64,000 nt of DNA from Opitutaceae bacterium. GTDB lineage: Bacteria; Verrucomicrobiota; Verrucomicrobiia; Opitutales; Opitutaceae. Of this stretch, positions 54,101 through 62,283 are shown one piece after another. A program made the position numbers and the translations under genes. The stretch covers positions 1 to 64,000 of the forward strand of contig JAGOJU010000012.1 in NCBI GenBank assembly GCA_017994935.1. Reading direction: 5' to 3'. The notes below the pieces were generated by a model that was given only the letters and a program-made list of their open reading frames with translations, ran no database searches and was not told the origin of the DNA. The stretch's first letter is position 1, and every line of letters begins with the position of its first letter.

Positions 54101-54457
54101 AGATGTAGCGAGCGTGCCGCCGCTGGGAACCTTCCAGTTGTCGTTCTCAAGAATCTTGGCGGATTTGCCATCGTAGACCTCAATGCGAGGATTGGCCAGG
54201 ACCTCCCCCGTGTTGAGCCCGATCCCAGGTTGCGTGAGGCTGGGCCCGGAGGCGCGGATGAGGACCTGCTTGGAGGGGCCCGGACTGATTACGAAACCGG
54301 CGATCACCGCATTGTTGCCGCCGGTGACCACTCGGGCCCGTGTGGAGATATTGATCAGGCGCTGATCGTACTGCGCACCTGAGCTGAGGGGAACGAATGC
54401 GAGGCTCGCAAGAAGGCCCAACACAAGCGCAGGCATGCGCGACATCGTTGTTTTCAT
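51179..54457 (-). CDS. DUF1800 multidomain exported protein, copy 2
   Basis: A 1092-residue paralogue of the protein at 45801-49085 with the same order: signal peptide, two repeated beta domains, Calx-beta, CHRD and DUF1800. The DUF1800 region (DQLRQRVAFALSQIMVISDQ; DENYAREVMQLFTIGLVELN) is almost unchanged from copy 1, whereas the signal peptide and the beta domains have more substitutions. ATG 54457 starts MKTTMSRMPALVLGLLASLA. It is the first gene of its pair. Confidence 0.88.
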   Translation of the reverse strand: MKTTMSRMPALVLGLLASLAFVPLSSGAQYDQRLINISTRARVVTGGNNAVIAGFVISPGPSKQVLIRASGPSLTQPGIGLNTGEVLANPRIEVYDGKSAKILENDNWKVPSGGTLATSADFSAVGAFPFSSDNDAALLATLAPGSYTVIVTGEGTSTGLALVEVYDVSGSSQLINLSTRAEVQTGANIVISGLVVAPGSGLRRVLIRAIGPTLSEFQVANPLANPIMTILNSSGTQIASNDNWGSDGNGPTLASAFASNGAFALPSTSSLDSALIVDLAPGGYTIQVSGVGGTSGVALVEAYDITPSSAPLVSVLATKPTTDTSGAKPAEFTISRTGATTQSITVYFTLSGSAVSGVDFVNVPGAVTIPAGSSSATIEIKPYATTQSTTTTKGVTLTIVDQANYDSPANNSATVSILYTPGSLYVSNLRPSTAATGSVAYGSSTIRLSSDETYALVGLSFSALSAPQTVAYLRIGTINDSGAPYLFQIPNGQASGVQWDIRDSGQYTAADLVQALKEGRIFVSIESAAYPSGELMGAFVKSVGSMVFTPPASPPVISLVNPTSAEAARFLSQASFGPTEASINEVIAKGYQTWITDQMNIPAASHKEAVQADFAANNAGGQGRDPDTNLFRRPGQAHRLNIWWKFSLQGNDQLRQRVAFALSQIMVISDQNGVVENSQDGTANYYDILAKNAFGNFRQLLQDVTLSPMMGIYLTYLRNRKANGGSLPDENYAREVMQLFTIGLVELNPDGTLRLDSLGLPIPTYDQTTISETAKIFTGWAFAQNYSPRPSFLGGGSSNPPANGSDYMDPLRLFPEEHEDGPKTIVGGKLIPAGQGGLKDLNDTLDALFNHPNTGPFICRQLIQRLVTANPSPAYVYRVAQKFANNGSGVRGDLGAVVRAILTDYEARSDAASDANSFGKLKEPLLRVAAVFRALGASTNTGRFVITNSFQFTSQQALSSPTVFNFFEPYYVQPGELAASGLYAPEFQILTSTTAITTTNYLYGYVYANKPTSADNSTTVYMNLTDLLPLAATPDALVDKLDLWLNGAATTATNRARVISAINELPASATSTDKVRAAAYLLISTPDGAIQL

Positions 54458-55052
54458 AGTTCAGGAATGCAGGTCGAGAGGGGTTGTTTACAAATTTTTG
54501 CTGGTCCGGGAATATGGACTGGAGCGTGACATCCTTGCTTGCAGCGAGGGTGACGACATGCGGAACACGCTACTAATGGCAGATTGCAGATGGGGGTTGA
54601 GTCTACAATACGGTCCGTACTGCCGATTGTTGGTCTGAATACCTGTTGCTGGAAGCTGAGGTTTATCATTGGGTGTGGATAAACTGCCGACGGGATAGCT
54701 TCTTCACCGGATTAGACGCGCATGTCCGCTCAGGAGTTACGCGGCAATGCCGCAAACGCCCGGGCCCTGGACTCCCGTAGGACGGGATGGAGCATCCAAG
54801 GAGCTTCCCTCCTCGGACATTGACGCAAAGTCGCTGTTTGGAGGCAGGTGTTTCGAGGCGGGGTGGATCAGAGGAAGTGAAGATGTGCGATCCTTGATGC
54901 AGGCGCCCGGGCGCGATAACAGCGGAGTCAGCCTGTGCTCGAGAGTTAACGACGGGATTGTCGATAGAGGAGCGAGTGCTCTTGTCTCTTGCAGGCTACG
55001 TCCGCAGTAAACACTCGCACGATCCCGGGAATCGCGCTCTATTCGGTTGGAG
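54458..55052. other. Intergenic region upstream of DUF1800 copy 2
   Basis: 595 nt between divergent genes. The first 70 nt next to the DUF1800 start are AT-rich and probably hold its promoter. I see no RNA gene, repeat or convincing reading frame; an 87-codon plus-strand frame at 54747-55010 has no recognisable features. Confidence 0.55.
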
Positions 55053-55664
55053 ATGCTTCTGGATTTTACGCGGTTGGAACCTCGTCACGCCTATCAATGG
55101 ATGGTGTCGACCATTCTTCCGCGTCCGATCGCATGGGTATCGACAATATCATTGGACGGAAGGGCCAATCTCGCACCCTTTTCGTTTTTTCAGGGAGTGA
55201 CCGCAAATCCGCCGACCCTGATGGTCGTGCCCGTGGACAAGCGTGATGGGTCGAAGAAGGATACCGTGCGCAACATTGAGGAGGTGCCCGAGTTCGTCGT
55301 TTCCATCTGTTCGTATGCGCTTGCGGAGAAGATGAATGCGACAGCGTCACTCCTGCCTCATGGCGAAAGCGAGTTTGATGCCTTTGGGATTGAGTCCGCC
55401 GCGAGCGTGACCATCCGTCCGCCGCGCGTTGCCCGGGCGCCGGTCGCCTTCGAATGCACGCTTCATTCCATCGTGCGAATTGGCGAAGGCCCCCTTGCCG
55501 CGAATGTCGTCTTCGGCTCGATCCGCCTGGCGCACATCGATGACGGTGTGCTCGACGCGGAGGGTCATGTCGATGCCGCGAAGCTCGATGCCATCGGCCG
55601 CATGGGCGGAGAAAGCTACACGCGCACTCGCGACGTATTTTCGATGCGCCGTCCGGATCGATGA
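55053..55664 (+). CDS. Flavin reductase-like FMN-binding protein
   Basis: A 203-residue split-barrel flavoprotein of the flavin-reductase-like (DIM6/NTAB) family. Conserved features are YQWMVSTILPRPIAWVSTIS, ANLAPFSFFQGVTANPPTLM, KDTVRNIEEVPEFVVSI and FECTLHSIVRIGEG. Members reduce FMN with NAD(P)H or act as partners of monooxygenases. ATG 55053 is preferred over TTG 55047; a GGAG abuts it. No monooxygenase gene is adjacent. Confidence 0.88.
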   Translation: MLLDFTRLEPRHAYQWMVSTILPRPIAWVSTISLDGRANLAPFSFFQGVTANPPTLMVVPVDKRDGSKKDTVRNIEEVPEFVVSICSYALAEKMNATASLLPHGESEFDAFGIESAASVTIRPPRVARAPVAFECTLHSIVRIGEGPLAANVVFGSIRLAHIDDGVLDAEGHVDAAKLDAIGRMGGESYTRTRDVFSMRRPDR

Positions 55665-55723
55665 ACGGGCGCGCTCAGTCCGATATGTTCCTGCGCGATT
55701 GGAAACGGCTCTGATTCGCCAGA

Positions 55724-57253
55724 CTATTTTTCATCCTTGTCGAGGACGGGAAAGGGGAATTCCGCGGACGATGCGTGCTGCGCTGCGATGAGTGCCGCCA
55801 TCTTCGTCACAATCACGGGGTGGGTATCAGCCACGTCTCGTGACTCCGCGCGATCTGTTGCAAGATTGTAGAGTTCAAACTGGAGATTGGGCTTGGCCTT
55901 GCGCTGCAGGTTACGGCGGATGGCTTTCCAGTCACCGACGCGGATGCTCTGCTGCCCCGAGTAGCCGGTGAATTCTCGGTAGAGAAAGTCCCGTTCGGGC
56001 TGCCGCGCTCCGAGCAGCGTGGGTGCAAAGGAAATTCCGTCGAGGCCCCGCGGCATTTGCCCGGGCGCACCGGCGAGATCCAGCAAGGTCGGCATCCAGT
56101 CTTCGAAACCGGTGACACGCTGACTTGTTCCAGAGGTGATCGTGCCCTTCCAGCGGACGATGCAGGGAACGCGGATGCCGCCTTCATAGAGCGTGCCCTT
56201 TCCGTCGCGCAGCCCGCCGTTGGAATTGAAGAAAGCGCAATCGGTACCTGCGAGGCCCTGGTGGGTGCCGTTAAGCGGACCGTTGTCGCTGACGAAAACG
56301 AAGACCGTGTCTTGGTCGAGCCCTAGTTCGGAGATGAGTGTCATCATTCTGCCGATCTCGCGATCCATCCGGGTGATCATGGCCGCGTAGGCGGCCTTGG
56401 GTGCGAAAGCGGGGAGATAGCCCTTGCCTCCAGGGTAGGGCGGATCGTTCCAGAGTCCCAGGTATTCCCGTAGCGAGTCGTCGGGCACCTGCAGCGGGAC
56501 GTGTGGCACGGTGGTGGCCCAATAGAGAAAAAACGGGCGAGCCTTGTTCTCGCGCACAAATTCGAGGGCTTTTTCCGCAATGAGATCGGCGGAATAGGCC
56601 GTGCCTTTGAAACGCGCATAGCTCGCGGGCGTCAGTGGATTCTCAGTGGGACCAAGCCTGTCCTGCGACGAGAACGGGGGATTGGGAAGATCGATGGCGC
56701 TGGCGTTGTCCCAAAGGTAGGTTGGGTAGTAGTTGTGGGCCACGGCCTGGCAGTTGTAGCCATACCAGCGATCGAAGCCCTGCCGGAGCGGATCGCCGAC
56801 ACTTCCCGGGCCGCCGAGGCCCCATTTCCCGAAGCCGCCGGTTCGATAACCTGCGGACTTCAATGCCTCAGCGAGTGTGAAGGTGGAATCCGGGATGGGG
56901 TACTGTCCCTCGACCTCGGGCCGGCCGATGTCCGTGGGTGTCGCGCCTGGCATCTTCCTGTTGTCGCGAATGAACGCGTGGCCGGGATGAAGTCCTGTCA
57001 TCAGCACGCATCGCGAGGGCGCACAGACGGCGTTTCCCGCGTAGTGCTGCGTGAATCGCAGGCCTTCCGCGGCCATGTGGTCAAGAGAGGGCGTTCTGAT
57101 TTTCGACTGTCCGTAGGGACCGATGTCGCCGTAACCCAGATCGTCGGCCACGATGAAAACGATGTTGGGTGGCCTGCCGTTGGCGCATGCGACGAAAGAC
57201 AGGAGAGTCAGCAGGAGGGAGATGATCGCCTCGGGGATGCGTGCTAAAGGCAT
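55724..57253 (-). CDS. Exported formylglycine-dependent sulfatase
   Basis: A 509-residue S1-family sulfatase with a signal peptide (residues about 1-26). The calcium-binding IVFIVADDLGYGDIG and the maturation motif CAPSRCVLMTG, whose Cys becomes formylglycine, are intact; later active-site motifs are FGKWGLGG, TTVPHVPLQ and VSDNGPLNGTH. It probably removes sulfate from polysaccharides, a common Verrucomicrobia trait. No maturase gene is in the window. It is divergent from apt. Confidence 0.92.
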   Translation of the reverse strand: MPLARIPEAIISLLLTLLSFVACANGRPPNIVFIVADDLGYGDIGPYGQSKIRTPSLDHMAAEGLRFTQHYAGNAVCAPSRCVLMTGLHPGHAFIRDNRKMPGATPTDIGRPEVEGQYPIPDSTFTLAEALKSAGYRTGGFGKWGLGGPGSVGDPLRQGFDRWYGYNCQAVAHNYYPTYLWDNASAIDLPNPPFSSQDRLGPTENPLTPASYARFKGTAYSADLIAEKALEFVRENKARPFFLYWATTVPHVPLQVPDDSLREYLGLWNDPPYPGGKGYLPAFAPKAAYAAMITRMDREIGRMMTLISELGLDQDTVFVFVSDNGPLNGTHQGLAGTDCAFFNSNGGLRDGKGTLYEGGIRVPCIVRWKGTITSGTSQRVTGFEDWMPTLLDLAGAPGQMPRGLDGISFAPTLLGARQPERDFLYREFTGYSGQQSIRVGDWKAIRRNLQRKAKPNLQFELYNLATDRAESRDVADTHPVIVTKMAALIAAQHASSAEFPFPVLDKDEK

Positions 57254-57394
57254 GATTCCTCATTACCGGGCATGGCGGAAGGGAGGCAATGACTGAAACG
57301 TACGATTCGTTGCAGTGCCATTGGGCACGGAGCATGCCGCCCAATCCGTGCTTGCTCCGGTGAGGCGTGCTCAGCGTCATGGGGTTCGACCGGC

Positions 57395-57946
57395 ATGAAT
57401 TCCTACGACTTCAGTACCTACCTCAAGCCCCGCATCCGCACGGTTCGTGACTGGCCCAAGGTCGGGGTGAATTTCCGCGACGTGACCACCCTGTTTCATG
57501 ACCCCGAGGCGTTTCGCGTGATGGTCGAGGCGTTCTCGCTCGACTGCACGCGACTCCAGGTGGACCTGATCGCGGCGGTGGATGCGCGTGGGTTCATCAT
57601 TGGGGGAGCGTTGGCGTACCAGTTGCACAAACCGTTTGTGCTCGTTCGGAAAAAGGGAAAGCTGCCCTACAAGACCGTCACGGAGGACTATGATCTCGAA
57701 TACGGCACGGCCGCGGTGGAGATTCACGCGGACGCCTGCAAACCGGGTGACCGGATCCTGATCGTGGACGACCTCATTGCGACCGGGGGGACGCTGATGG
57801 CGGCCGCCAAACTCTTTCAGGTCCTTCACGGTGAAGTGGTGGGCGTTGCGGCGATCATTGATCTTCCCGAACTCGGTGGATCGCGTCGCCTGCGAGCCTC
57901 CGGTCTGCGTGTCCATGCGCTCTGCGAGTTTTCCGAAAACGAATAA
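57395..57946 (+). CDS. apt: Adenine phosphoribosyltransferase
   Basis: A 183-residue purine-salvage enzyme making AMP from adenine and PRPP. The PRPP loop is ILIVDDLIATGGTL, and other family motifs are KVGVNFRDVTTLF, AAVDARGFIIGGALAYQL and VRKKGKLPYKTV. Length matches the family (about 180). The ATG gives the typical N-terminus. The 2-hydroxyacid dehydrogenase gene starts 18 nt downstream, suggesting cotranscription. Confidence 0.95.
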   Translation: MNSYDFSTYLKPRIRTVRDWPKVGVNFRDVTTLFHDPEAFRVMVEAFSLDCTRLQVDLIAAVDARGFIIGGALAYQLHKPFVLVRKKGKLPYKTVTEDYDLEYGTAAVEIHADACKPGDRILIVDDLIATGGTLMAAAKLFQVLHGEVVGVAAIIDLPELGGSRRLRASGLRVHALCEFSENE

Positions 57947-57964
57947 GCCCGTGGAATTTTCTGC

Positions 57965-58936
57965 ATGAACTACACGATCTGGTGCAACGGTGCCTTTTCC
58001 GAGAAGGCCATGGGTATGCTTCGGGAGGGCCTGCGGGATCATCGTCTGATCCTTGCAGGAAAGGCGCTGCCAACCGCAGCCGGCACAAGCGTGGGCGAAT
58101 CGAAAGTCGCCGATGCCGACATCGCGTTTGGACAGCCCGGGCTGGAGGACTGCCTGGACCATCGCAATCTGAAATGGGTGGCGCTGACAAGTGCTGGGTA
58201 CACGAGGTTCGACACCCCGGTATTCAAGGAGGAATTCCGGGCTCGTCATGCGATCCTGACAAACATGTCGGCGGTTTTCGCCGATCCCTGTGCGCAGCAG
58301 GCGCTGGCGATGATTCTCTCGGTTGCGCGCCAGTTGCTGCCGGCACATCGCGACCAGCTTGACGGCCGCAACTGGAACTATGCCGAGCGGCGTCACGGCA
58401 CCGTGTCGCTGACCGGACAAAAGGTGCTGCTCCTCGGTTTTGGGGCCATTGGCAGGAGGCTCGCGGAACTGCTCGGACCGCTTCATATGAAACTGTATGC
58501 GGTGCGCAGGCAGGTCCGCAGCGAACGCGGTTTGACCGTGGTTCCCGAGGAGCAGCTGACAGGGTTGCTTCCGGAAATGGACCACGTGGTGAATCTCCTT
58601 CCCGAGAACGACGCCACGCGCAATTACGTCAACGCCCGACGACTGTCCGCCTTCAAGCCGGGCGCCTGTTTCTACAATATCGGACGCGGGACCACGGTGG
58701 ATCAATCAGCGCTCGCGGAGGCATTGCACGCGGGCCGGCTGGCGGCCGCATATCTCGACGTGACGGATCCCGAGCCACTGCCGTTGTCACATCCGCTCTG
58801 GGCGGCACCCAATTGCTACATCACGCCCCATATTGCCGGCGGTCGTCGCGATGAGTATGAAGCCATCGTGTCCCACTTCCTCACCAATCTTGCGGCGTTT
58901 GAACGGGGCGGAGAGATGGCTGATCGCATTGTCTGA
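57965..58936 (+). CDS. D-isomer-specific 2-hydroxyacid dehydrogenase
   Basis: A 323-residue NAD-dependent dehydrogenase related to phosphoglycerate dehydrogenase and glyoxylate reductase. The Rossmann motif is VLLLGFGAIGRRLAELLG, the catalytic Arg lies in FYNIGRGTTVDQSAL and the Glu/His region in LDVTDPEPLPLSHPLW and CYITPHIAGGR. The substrate cannot be predicted. It follows apt closely. Confidence 0.9.
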   Translation: MNYTIWCNGAFSEKAMGMLREGLRDHRLILAGKALPTAAGTSVGESKVADADIAFGQPGLEDCLDHRNLKWVALTSAGYTRFDTPVFKEEFRARHAILTNMSAVFADPCAQQALAMILSVARQLLPAHRDQLDGRNWNYAERRHGTVSLTGQKVLLLGFGAIGRRLAELLGPLHMKLYAVRRQVRSERGLTVVPEEQLTGLLPEMDHVVNLLPENDATRNYVNARRLSAFKPGACFYNIGRGTTVDQSALAEALHAGRLAAAYLDVTDPEPLPLSHPLWAAPNCYITPHIAGGRRDEYEAIVSHFLTNLAAFERGGEMADRIV

Positions 58937-58987
58937 GTTGAGGAGTGGGTGCTTGCGCTGAAGGCAGACCGACGTATGCCTGTGTGC

Positions 58988-59398
58988 ATGTCCTCATTTC
59001 CACCGGAGACCGCCAGTTCCGCCACGTTGCCAGCGTCGCTGGCGGCGGGTGACGGTGTGCGCAGGGGCAATGAGAATCTCGTTCGACTGACGGAGAGCGC
59101 CGGGAAAAAGGTTGCGCTGCTTTCGGTCCGCGAGGCGAAGGGTGATTTTCTCCGCGTCGCGATCACCGGGGGTGGGTGCAATGGGTTGAGTTACAAGCTC
59201 CGCTTTGCCGGCGAAGCGAAACGGGGCGACATCCTGGTTGAAACCGGCGGTGCGCGAGTGTTGGTCGATCCAAAGACAGCCCTCTACCTCAAGGGGACGG
59301 TGCTCGACTATTCCCACCAGATGGTCGGGGGCGGTTTCAAGTTTTCGAATCCCAACGCCAAGGCGAGATGTTCGTGTGGGGAAAGCTTCAGTGTCTAG
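58988..59398 (+). CDS. A-type Fe-S cluster carrier (IscA/ErpA/HesB family)
   Basis: A 136-residue A-type carrier that accepts and delivers Fe-S clusters. The three conserved cysteines are present in TGGGCNGLSY and RCSCGESFSV. An N-terminal extension of about 30 residues precedes the domain (VRLTESAGKKVALLS). ATG 58988 is preferred; ATG 58976 and an upstream TTG are alternatives. With sufU and ygfZ elsewhere, this is the third Fe-S-related gene in the window. Confidence 0.9.
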   Translation: MSSFPPETASSATLPASLAAGDGVRRGNENLVRLTESAGKKVALLSVREAKGDFLRVAITGGGCNGLSYKLRFAGEAKRGDILVETGGARVLVDPKTALYLKGTVLDYSHQMVGGGFKFSNPNAKARCSCGESFSV

Positions 59399-59737
59399 GC
59401 AGGAGTTTCAACGATCGCTCACGGACGCACTGAGAACTTGCTTTGATTCCATTTGGCGATAGTGTCAGCCGCTCGGTTTCCGATGGAAAGGACTGCTGGC
59501 ATCAGGGACCATCGATTCCCTTCCATTTTTCTCCTGGTAATTTTACAAACTTCAAGAATACAGAATGTTACAAACCCGTAGGGGTGCAGGTTGAGGCCTG
59601 CGCCCGATGAAGCCCCAGCGATCTGCTGCTGTCGGGAGACGCAGTCGGCAGGGTGGTGCTTGTCGAAATTGAAGTTGTCTTCAACTTCCTGCCAAGCGAT
59701 GACCTTTGATACCTAGTCCAAGAACCTCCTTTATTTG
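59399..59737 (+). other. infC leader region with hairpin and promoter candidates
   Basis: 339 nt without a gene. A perfect 7-bp hairpin GAAGTTG-TCTT-CAACTTC (59671-59688) is nested within GGCAGG/CCTGCC (59647-59652 and 59688-59693), ending 44 nt before the infC ATG. A possible promoter is TTTACA (59542-59547), 17 nt, ATGTTA (59565-59570); TTACAAAC occurs twice here. ACCTCCTTTA at 59724-59733 resembles the 3' end of 16S rRNA. These suggest control of infC translation or transcription. Confidence 0.4.
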
Positions 59738-60400
59738 ATGGCCAATTCCTTTCCGTCGGGCGGCGGCAACCGCTCAGGTTACTATCAGCGTCGCAACAAC
59801 GACCCCTTTGCGAGCATCCGTCGCAATCAGCGAATCAAGGTTCCGCAAATCCGTGTGATTTCCCCCGAGGGCACCCAACTGGGGATCATGCAGACAGACA
59901 AGGCCCTTTCGCTCGCGCAGCAGTTCAATCTCGATCTGGTGGAAGTGGCGCCGAATGCCGTTCCCCCGGTGTGCCGGATCATGGATTTCGGCAAGTACGT
60001 CTACGAGGAGCAGAAGAAGGTCAGTCACGTCAAATCGACGGCGAGCAAGCTCAAGGAAATCGAGTTTAGCGCACGCATTGCGGAGAACGATTTTCACACC
60101 AAGATCCGCCACGCAGAGGAGTTCCTCGACAAGGGAAACAAAGTGAAGCTCCGCCTGAAGTTTCGCGGACGCGAACTGGCCCACACCGAGATTGGATTCC
60201 AAGTCATCCGCAATGCGCTGGCCGAACTCAGCGGCATGGGGCATGCCGACAGCGAACCCAGACTGCTGGGAAAACAGATCAACGTGATGCTCACTCCGCA
60301 TCCGCCGAACAAGCGCAAGCGGAAATATGCGATCGAGCCCGATGAAGAGCCGATCGACGACGCGGATTCCGCTTCTGAAAGCGACAAGGATGAGGATTGA
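59738..60400 (+). CDS. infC: Translation initiation factor IF-3
   Basis: A 220-residue IF-3, which binds the 30S subunit, checks the start codon and prevents early 50S joining. The N-domain begins after a Gly/Ser-rich extension (RRNQRIKVPQIRVISPEGTQ, then LDLVEVAPNAVPPVCRIMDF). The C-domain includes VKLRLKFRGRELAH and ends with an acidic tail (about 20 residues rich in Asp and Glu), longer than in E. coli. The start here is ATG, with a TTG codon just before it, not the AUU start of enterobacteria. The ribosomal protein genes rpmI and rplT, normally downstream, are absent. Confidence 0.95.
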   Translation: MANSFPSGGGNRSGYYQRRNNDPFASIRRNQRIKVPQIRVISPEGTQLGIMQTDKALSLAQQFNLDLVEVAPNAVPPVCRIMDFGKYVYEEQKKVSHVKSTASKLKEIEFSARIAENDFHTKIRHAEEFLDKGNKVKLRLKFRGRELAHTEIGFQVIRNALAELSGMGHADSEPRLLGKQINVMLTPHPPNKRKRKYAIEPDEEPIDDADSASESDKDED

Positions 60401-61469
60401 CCCCGGCTGCCGCGGCGGCCGCTGGCTGGGGGCTGTGCCGGGCATCCTGATGGTTGCACTGGGGGTGTTTCTCCCGACCTCGTACGCGGGTGCCGCGGCT
60501 CCGCGGAGCCGGCCGAACGCACCACCGGCCGCTGAAGCGGGCGTTCCCGTGAAAACCTTCATGGGCGCGAGCTATGTCGTGCTGGTGCCGTGGGCCGCCC
60601 GTTATGGTCTCAAGCCCGTGTGGGTTGAGAAGGGGCGCAGCTTGAGGCTGGAAAGCGCCTTCACAAAGATCCTTGTCGAAGAGGATCGCCGCGAGGTGAC
60701 CATCAACAACCTGAGGATATTCCTGGGCGAACCCGTCGTGAGTTCCAAGGGGTCCCTCTGGATCGGTGCCATCGATGCGCGCGACTACCTGGGTCCGATA
60801 CTTCGCCCTGCGGGAATCGCCGTCTCGCCACGTCCGCTCAAGGTCATCTGCATCGATGCAGGCCATGGTGGAAACGACACCGGCACCCAGAACAAGCGGT
60901 TCAAACTCGATGAAAAGAGCATGACCCTGGATGTCGCGCAGCGCGTCAGGCGACTGCTGGAGGGCCAGGGGTACAGGGTGGTCATGACGCGCAATGACGA
61001 TCGTTTTGTGGAACTCGAGGATCGTGCCGACATCGCGAATCGCGCAAAGGCCGACCTGTTCGTGTCGGTGCATTTCAATTCGTTCCCGCAGCCCTCCATC
61101 ACCGGCACGGAAGTCTACATTCTCACCCGGAGCACCCAGCGGTCAACCGGCGCGACCAAACGGGAGACCTCGGACAGGGTGTCGCTTCCAGGCAATGCCA
61201 TGGATCCGTGGAATGCGGTGCTTGGATATGCCATGCACCGCCAGTTGAAGAACAAGCTCGCCACGTTTGATCGTGGACTCAAGTTCGCCCGATTCAAGGT
61301 GCTGACGCTCGTCGACTGCCCGGGAGTCCTGGTGGAGGCGGGTTACCTTTCCAACGATGCCGAGGCGCGCAAGATCAGCACCGCGGACTATCGCGGAGAC
61401 ATTGCCGAGGGCATCGTCAATGGAATCGCCGCCTATGCCGCGCAACTCGAGGCGGCAAGAAAGGGGTAG
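60390..61469 (+). CDS. N-acetylmuramoyl-L-alanine amidase (Amidase_3)
   Basis: A 359-residue exported cell-wall hydrolase. A signal peptide (GRWLGAVPGILMVALGVFLP) is followed by an N-terminal copper-amine-oxidase-like/AMIN-type beta region, then the zinc amidase domain from about residue 150. Zinc ligands and catalytic Glu are in VICIDAGHGGNDTG, SVHFNSFP and VLVEAGYLSN. It cleaves the amide bond between muramic acid and the peptide stem. ATG 60390 overlaps the end of infC by 11 nt, so translation is probably coupled, an unusual pairing. Confidence 0.92.
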   Translation: MRIDPGCRGGRWLGAVPGILMVALGVFLPTSYAGAAAPRSRPNAPPAAEAGVPVKTFMGASYVVLVPWAARYGLKPVWVEKGRSLRLESAFTKILVEEDRREVTINNLRIFLGEPVVSSKGSLWIGAIDARDYLGPILRPAGIAVSPRPLKVICIDAGHGGNDTGTQNKRFKLDEKSMTLDVAQRVRRLLEGQGYRVVMTRNDDRFVELEDRADIANRAKADLFVSVHFNSFPQPSITGTEVYILTRSTQRSTGATKRETSDRVSLPGNAMDPWNAVLGYAMHRQLKNKLATFDRGLKFARFKVLTLVDCPGVLVEAGYLSNDAEARKISTADYRGDIAEGIVNGIAAYAAQLEAARKG

Positions 61470-61549
61470 GGGAGGGGCGGAAATCAGAGGTTGGCCGTCA
61501 GGGCGCCGCCTTGACATGGCATCGACCGCCCGATACCGCAAAGATCCGT

Positions 61550-62167
61550 ATGGATGCTGTGCTCGACCAATCCGTGCTGGTATTGAACCGCCTGTGGCAG
61601 GCAGTGAATGTCATTGGCGCGCGTCGGGCATTTGCACTTCTGGCGCGTGGACATGCCAGCGTTGTCCATCATCACGTCGACGATTTTCGGATCTTCAGCC
61701 TTATGGACTGGGTCGACTTTTCGCAGTCGAATCCGCCGCTGTCCGAGATGGACACGGTGCGGACGCCACGGACGACGATCCGGCTTCCGCGGGTGATCCT
61801 GCTGACCTATTTCGACAAGCTTCCCTGCAAGGAGCTCAAGCTGACGCGCAACAACGTGTTCGAGCGCGACAGGAACCACTGCCAGTACTGCGGCAGGGTG
61901 TTCCCCCGCGAGGAGCTGAACCTTGACCACGTCATCCCGCGTGACCGCGGTGGGAAAACCACCTGGGAAAACATCGTGTGTTCGTGCATCCGGTGCAATT
62001 CCCGCAAGGCCAACCGGCTCCCGCACGAGGCGCACATGCGCCTGGTGCGCAAGCCCGTGCGACCCAAGTGGCGCCCCGTCATTTCCTTTGTCCTCGGCAA
62101 CCGCGAACGCGAACGCTGGAAGGACTTCCTCGACCTCGCCTACTGGAACGTCGAACTCGACGAATAG
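61550..62167 (+). CDS. HNH endonuclease family protein
   Basis: A 205-residue HNH nuclease. The nuclease core has two zinc CxxC pairs (HCQYCGRVF and CSCIRCNSRKANR) and the catalytic segment LNLDHVIPRDRGGKTTWENI. The N-terminal MDAVLDQSVLVLNRLWQAVN is typical of the stand-alone bacterial HNH family whose role is unknown and which is not tied to a restriction system. ATG 61550 is preferred over the frame opening at 61511. No methyltransferase is adjacent. Confidence 0.9.
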   Translation: MDAVLDQSVLVLNRLWQAVNVIGARRAFALLARGHASVVHHHVDDFRIFSLMDWVDFSQSNPPLSEMDTVRTPRTTIRLPRVILLTYFDKLPCKELKLTRNNVFERDRNHCQYCGRVFPREELNLDHVIPRDRGGKTTWENIVCSCIRCNSRKANRLPHEAHMRLVRKPVRPKWRPVISFVLGNRERERWKDFLDLAYWNVELDE

Positions 62168-62283
62168 GCGGCTGTGTGTGCAGGCGGTCATTCTGACGTG
62201 AGCTCCAGAGGCGCCTTCAGCCGACTTTCGCATCCCTGCCTTGCAGCCGATGAGGGGCGGGAGGCGGATCGGGATCCGTCCCC

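Larger units (their letters stand above)
44319..54457. repeat. Tandem duplication of a DUF1800-DUF1501 gene pair
   Basis: Two minus-strand pairs, 45801-49085 plus 44319-45785 and 51179-54457 plus 49697-51163, have the same order, the same 15-nt gap, equal DUF1501 lengths (488) and nearly equal DUF1800 lengths (1094 and 1092). Protein identity is visibly high through all domains. The intervening 611 nt and the upstream flanks do not resemble one another, so the repeat is limited to the gene pair. This indicates duplication followed by moderate divergence. Confidence 0.85.
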
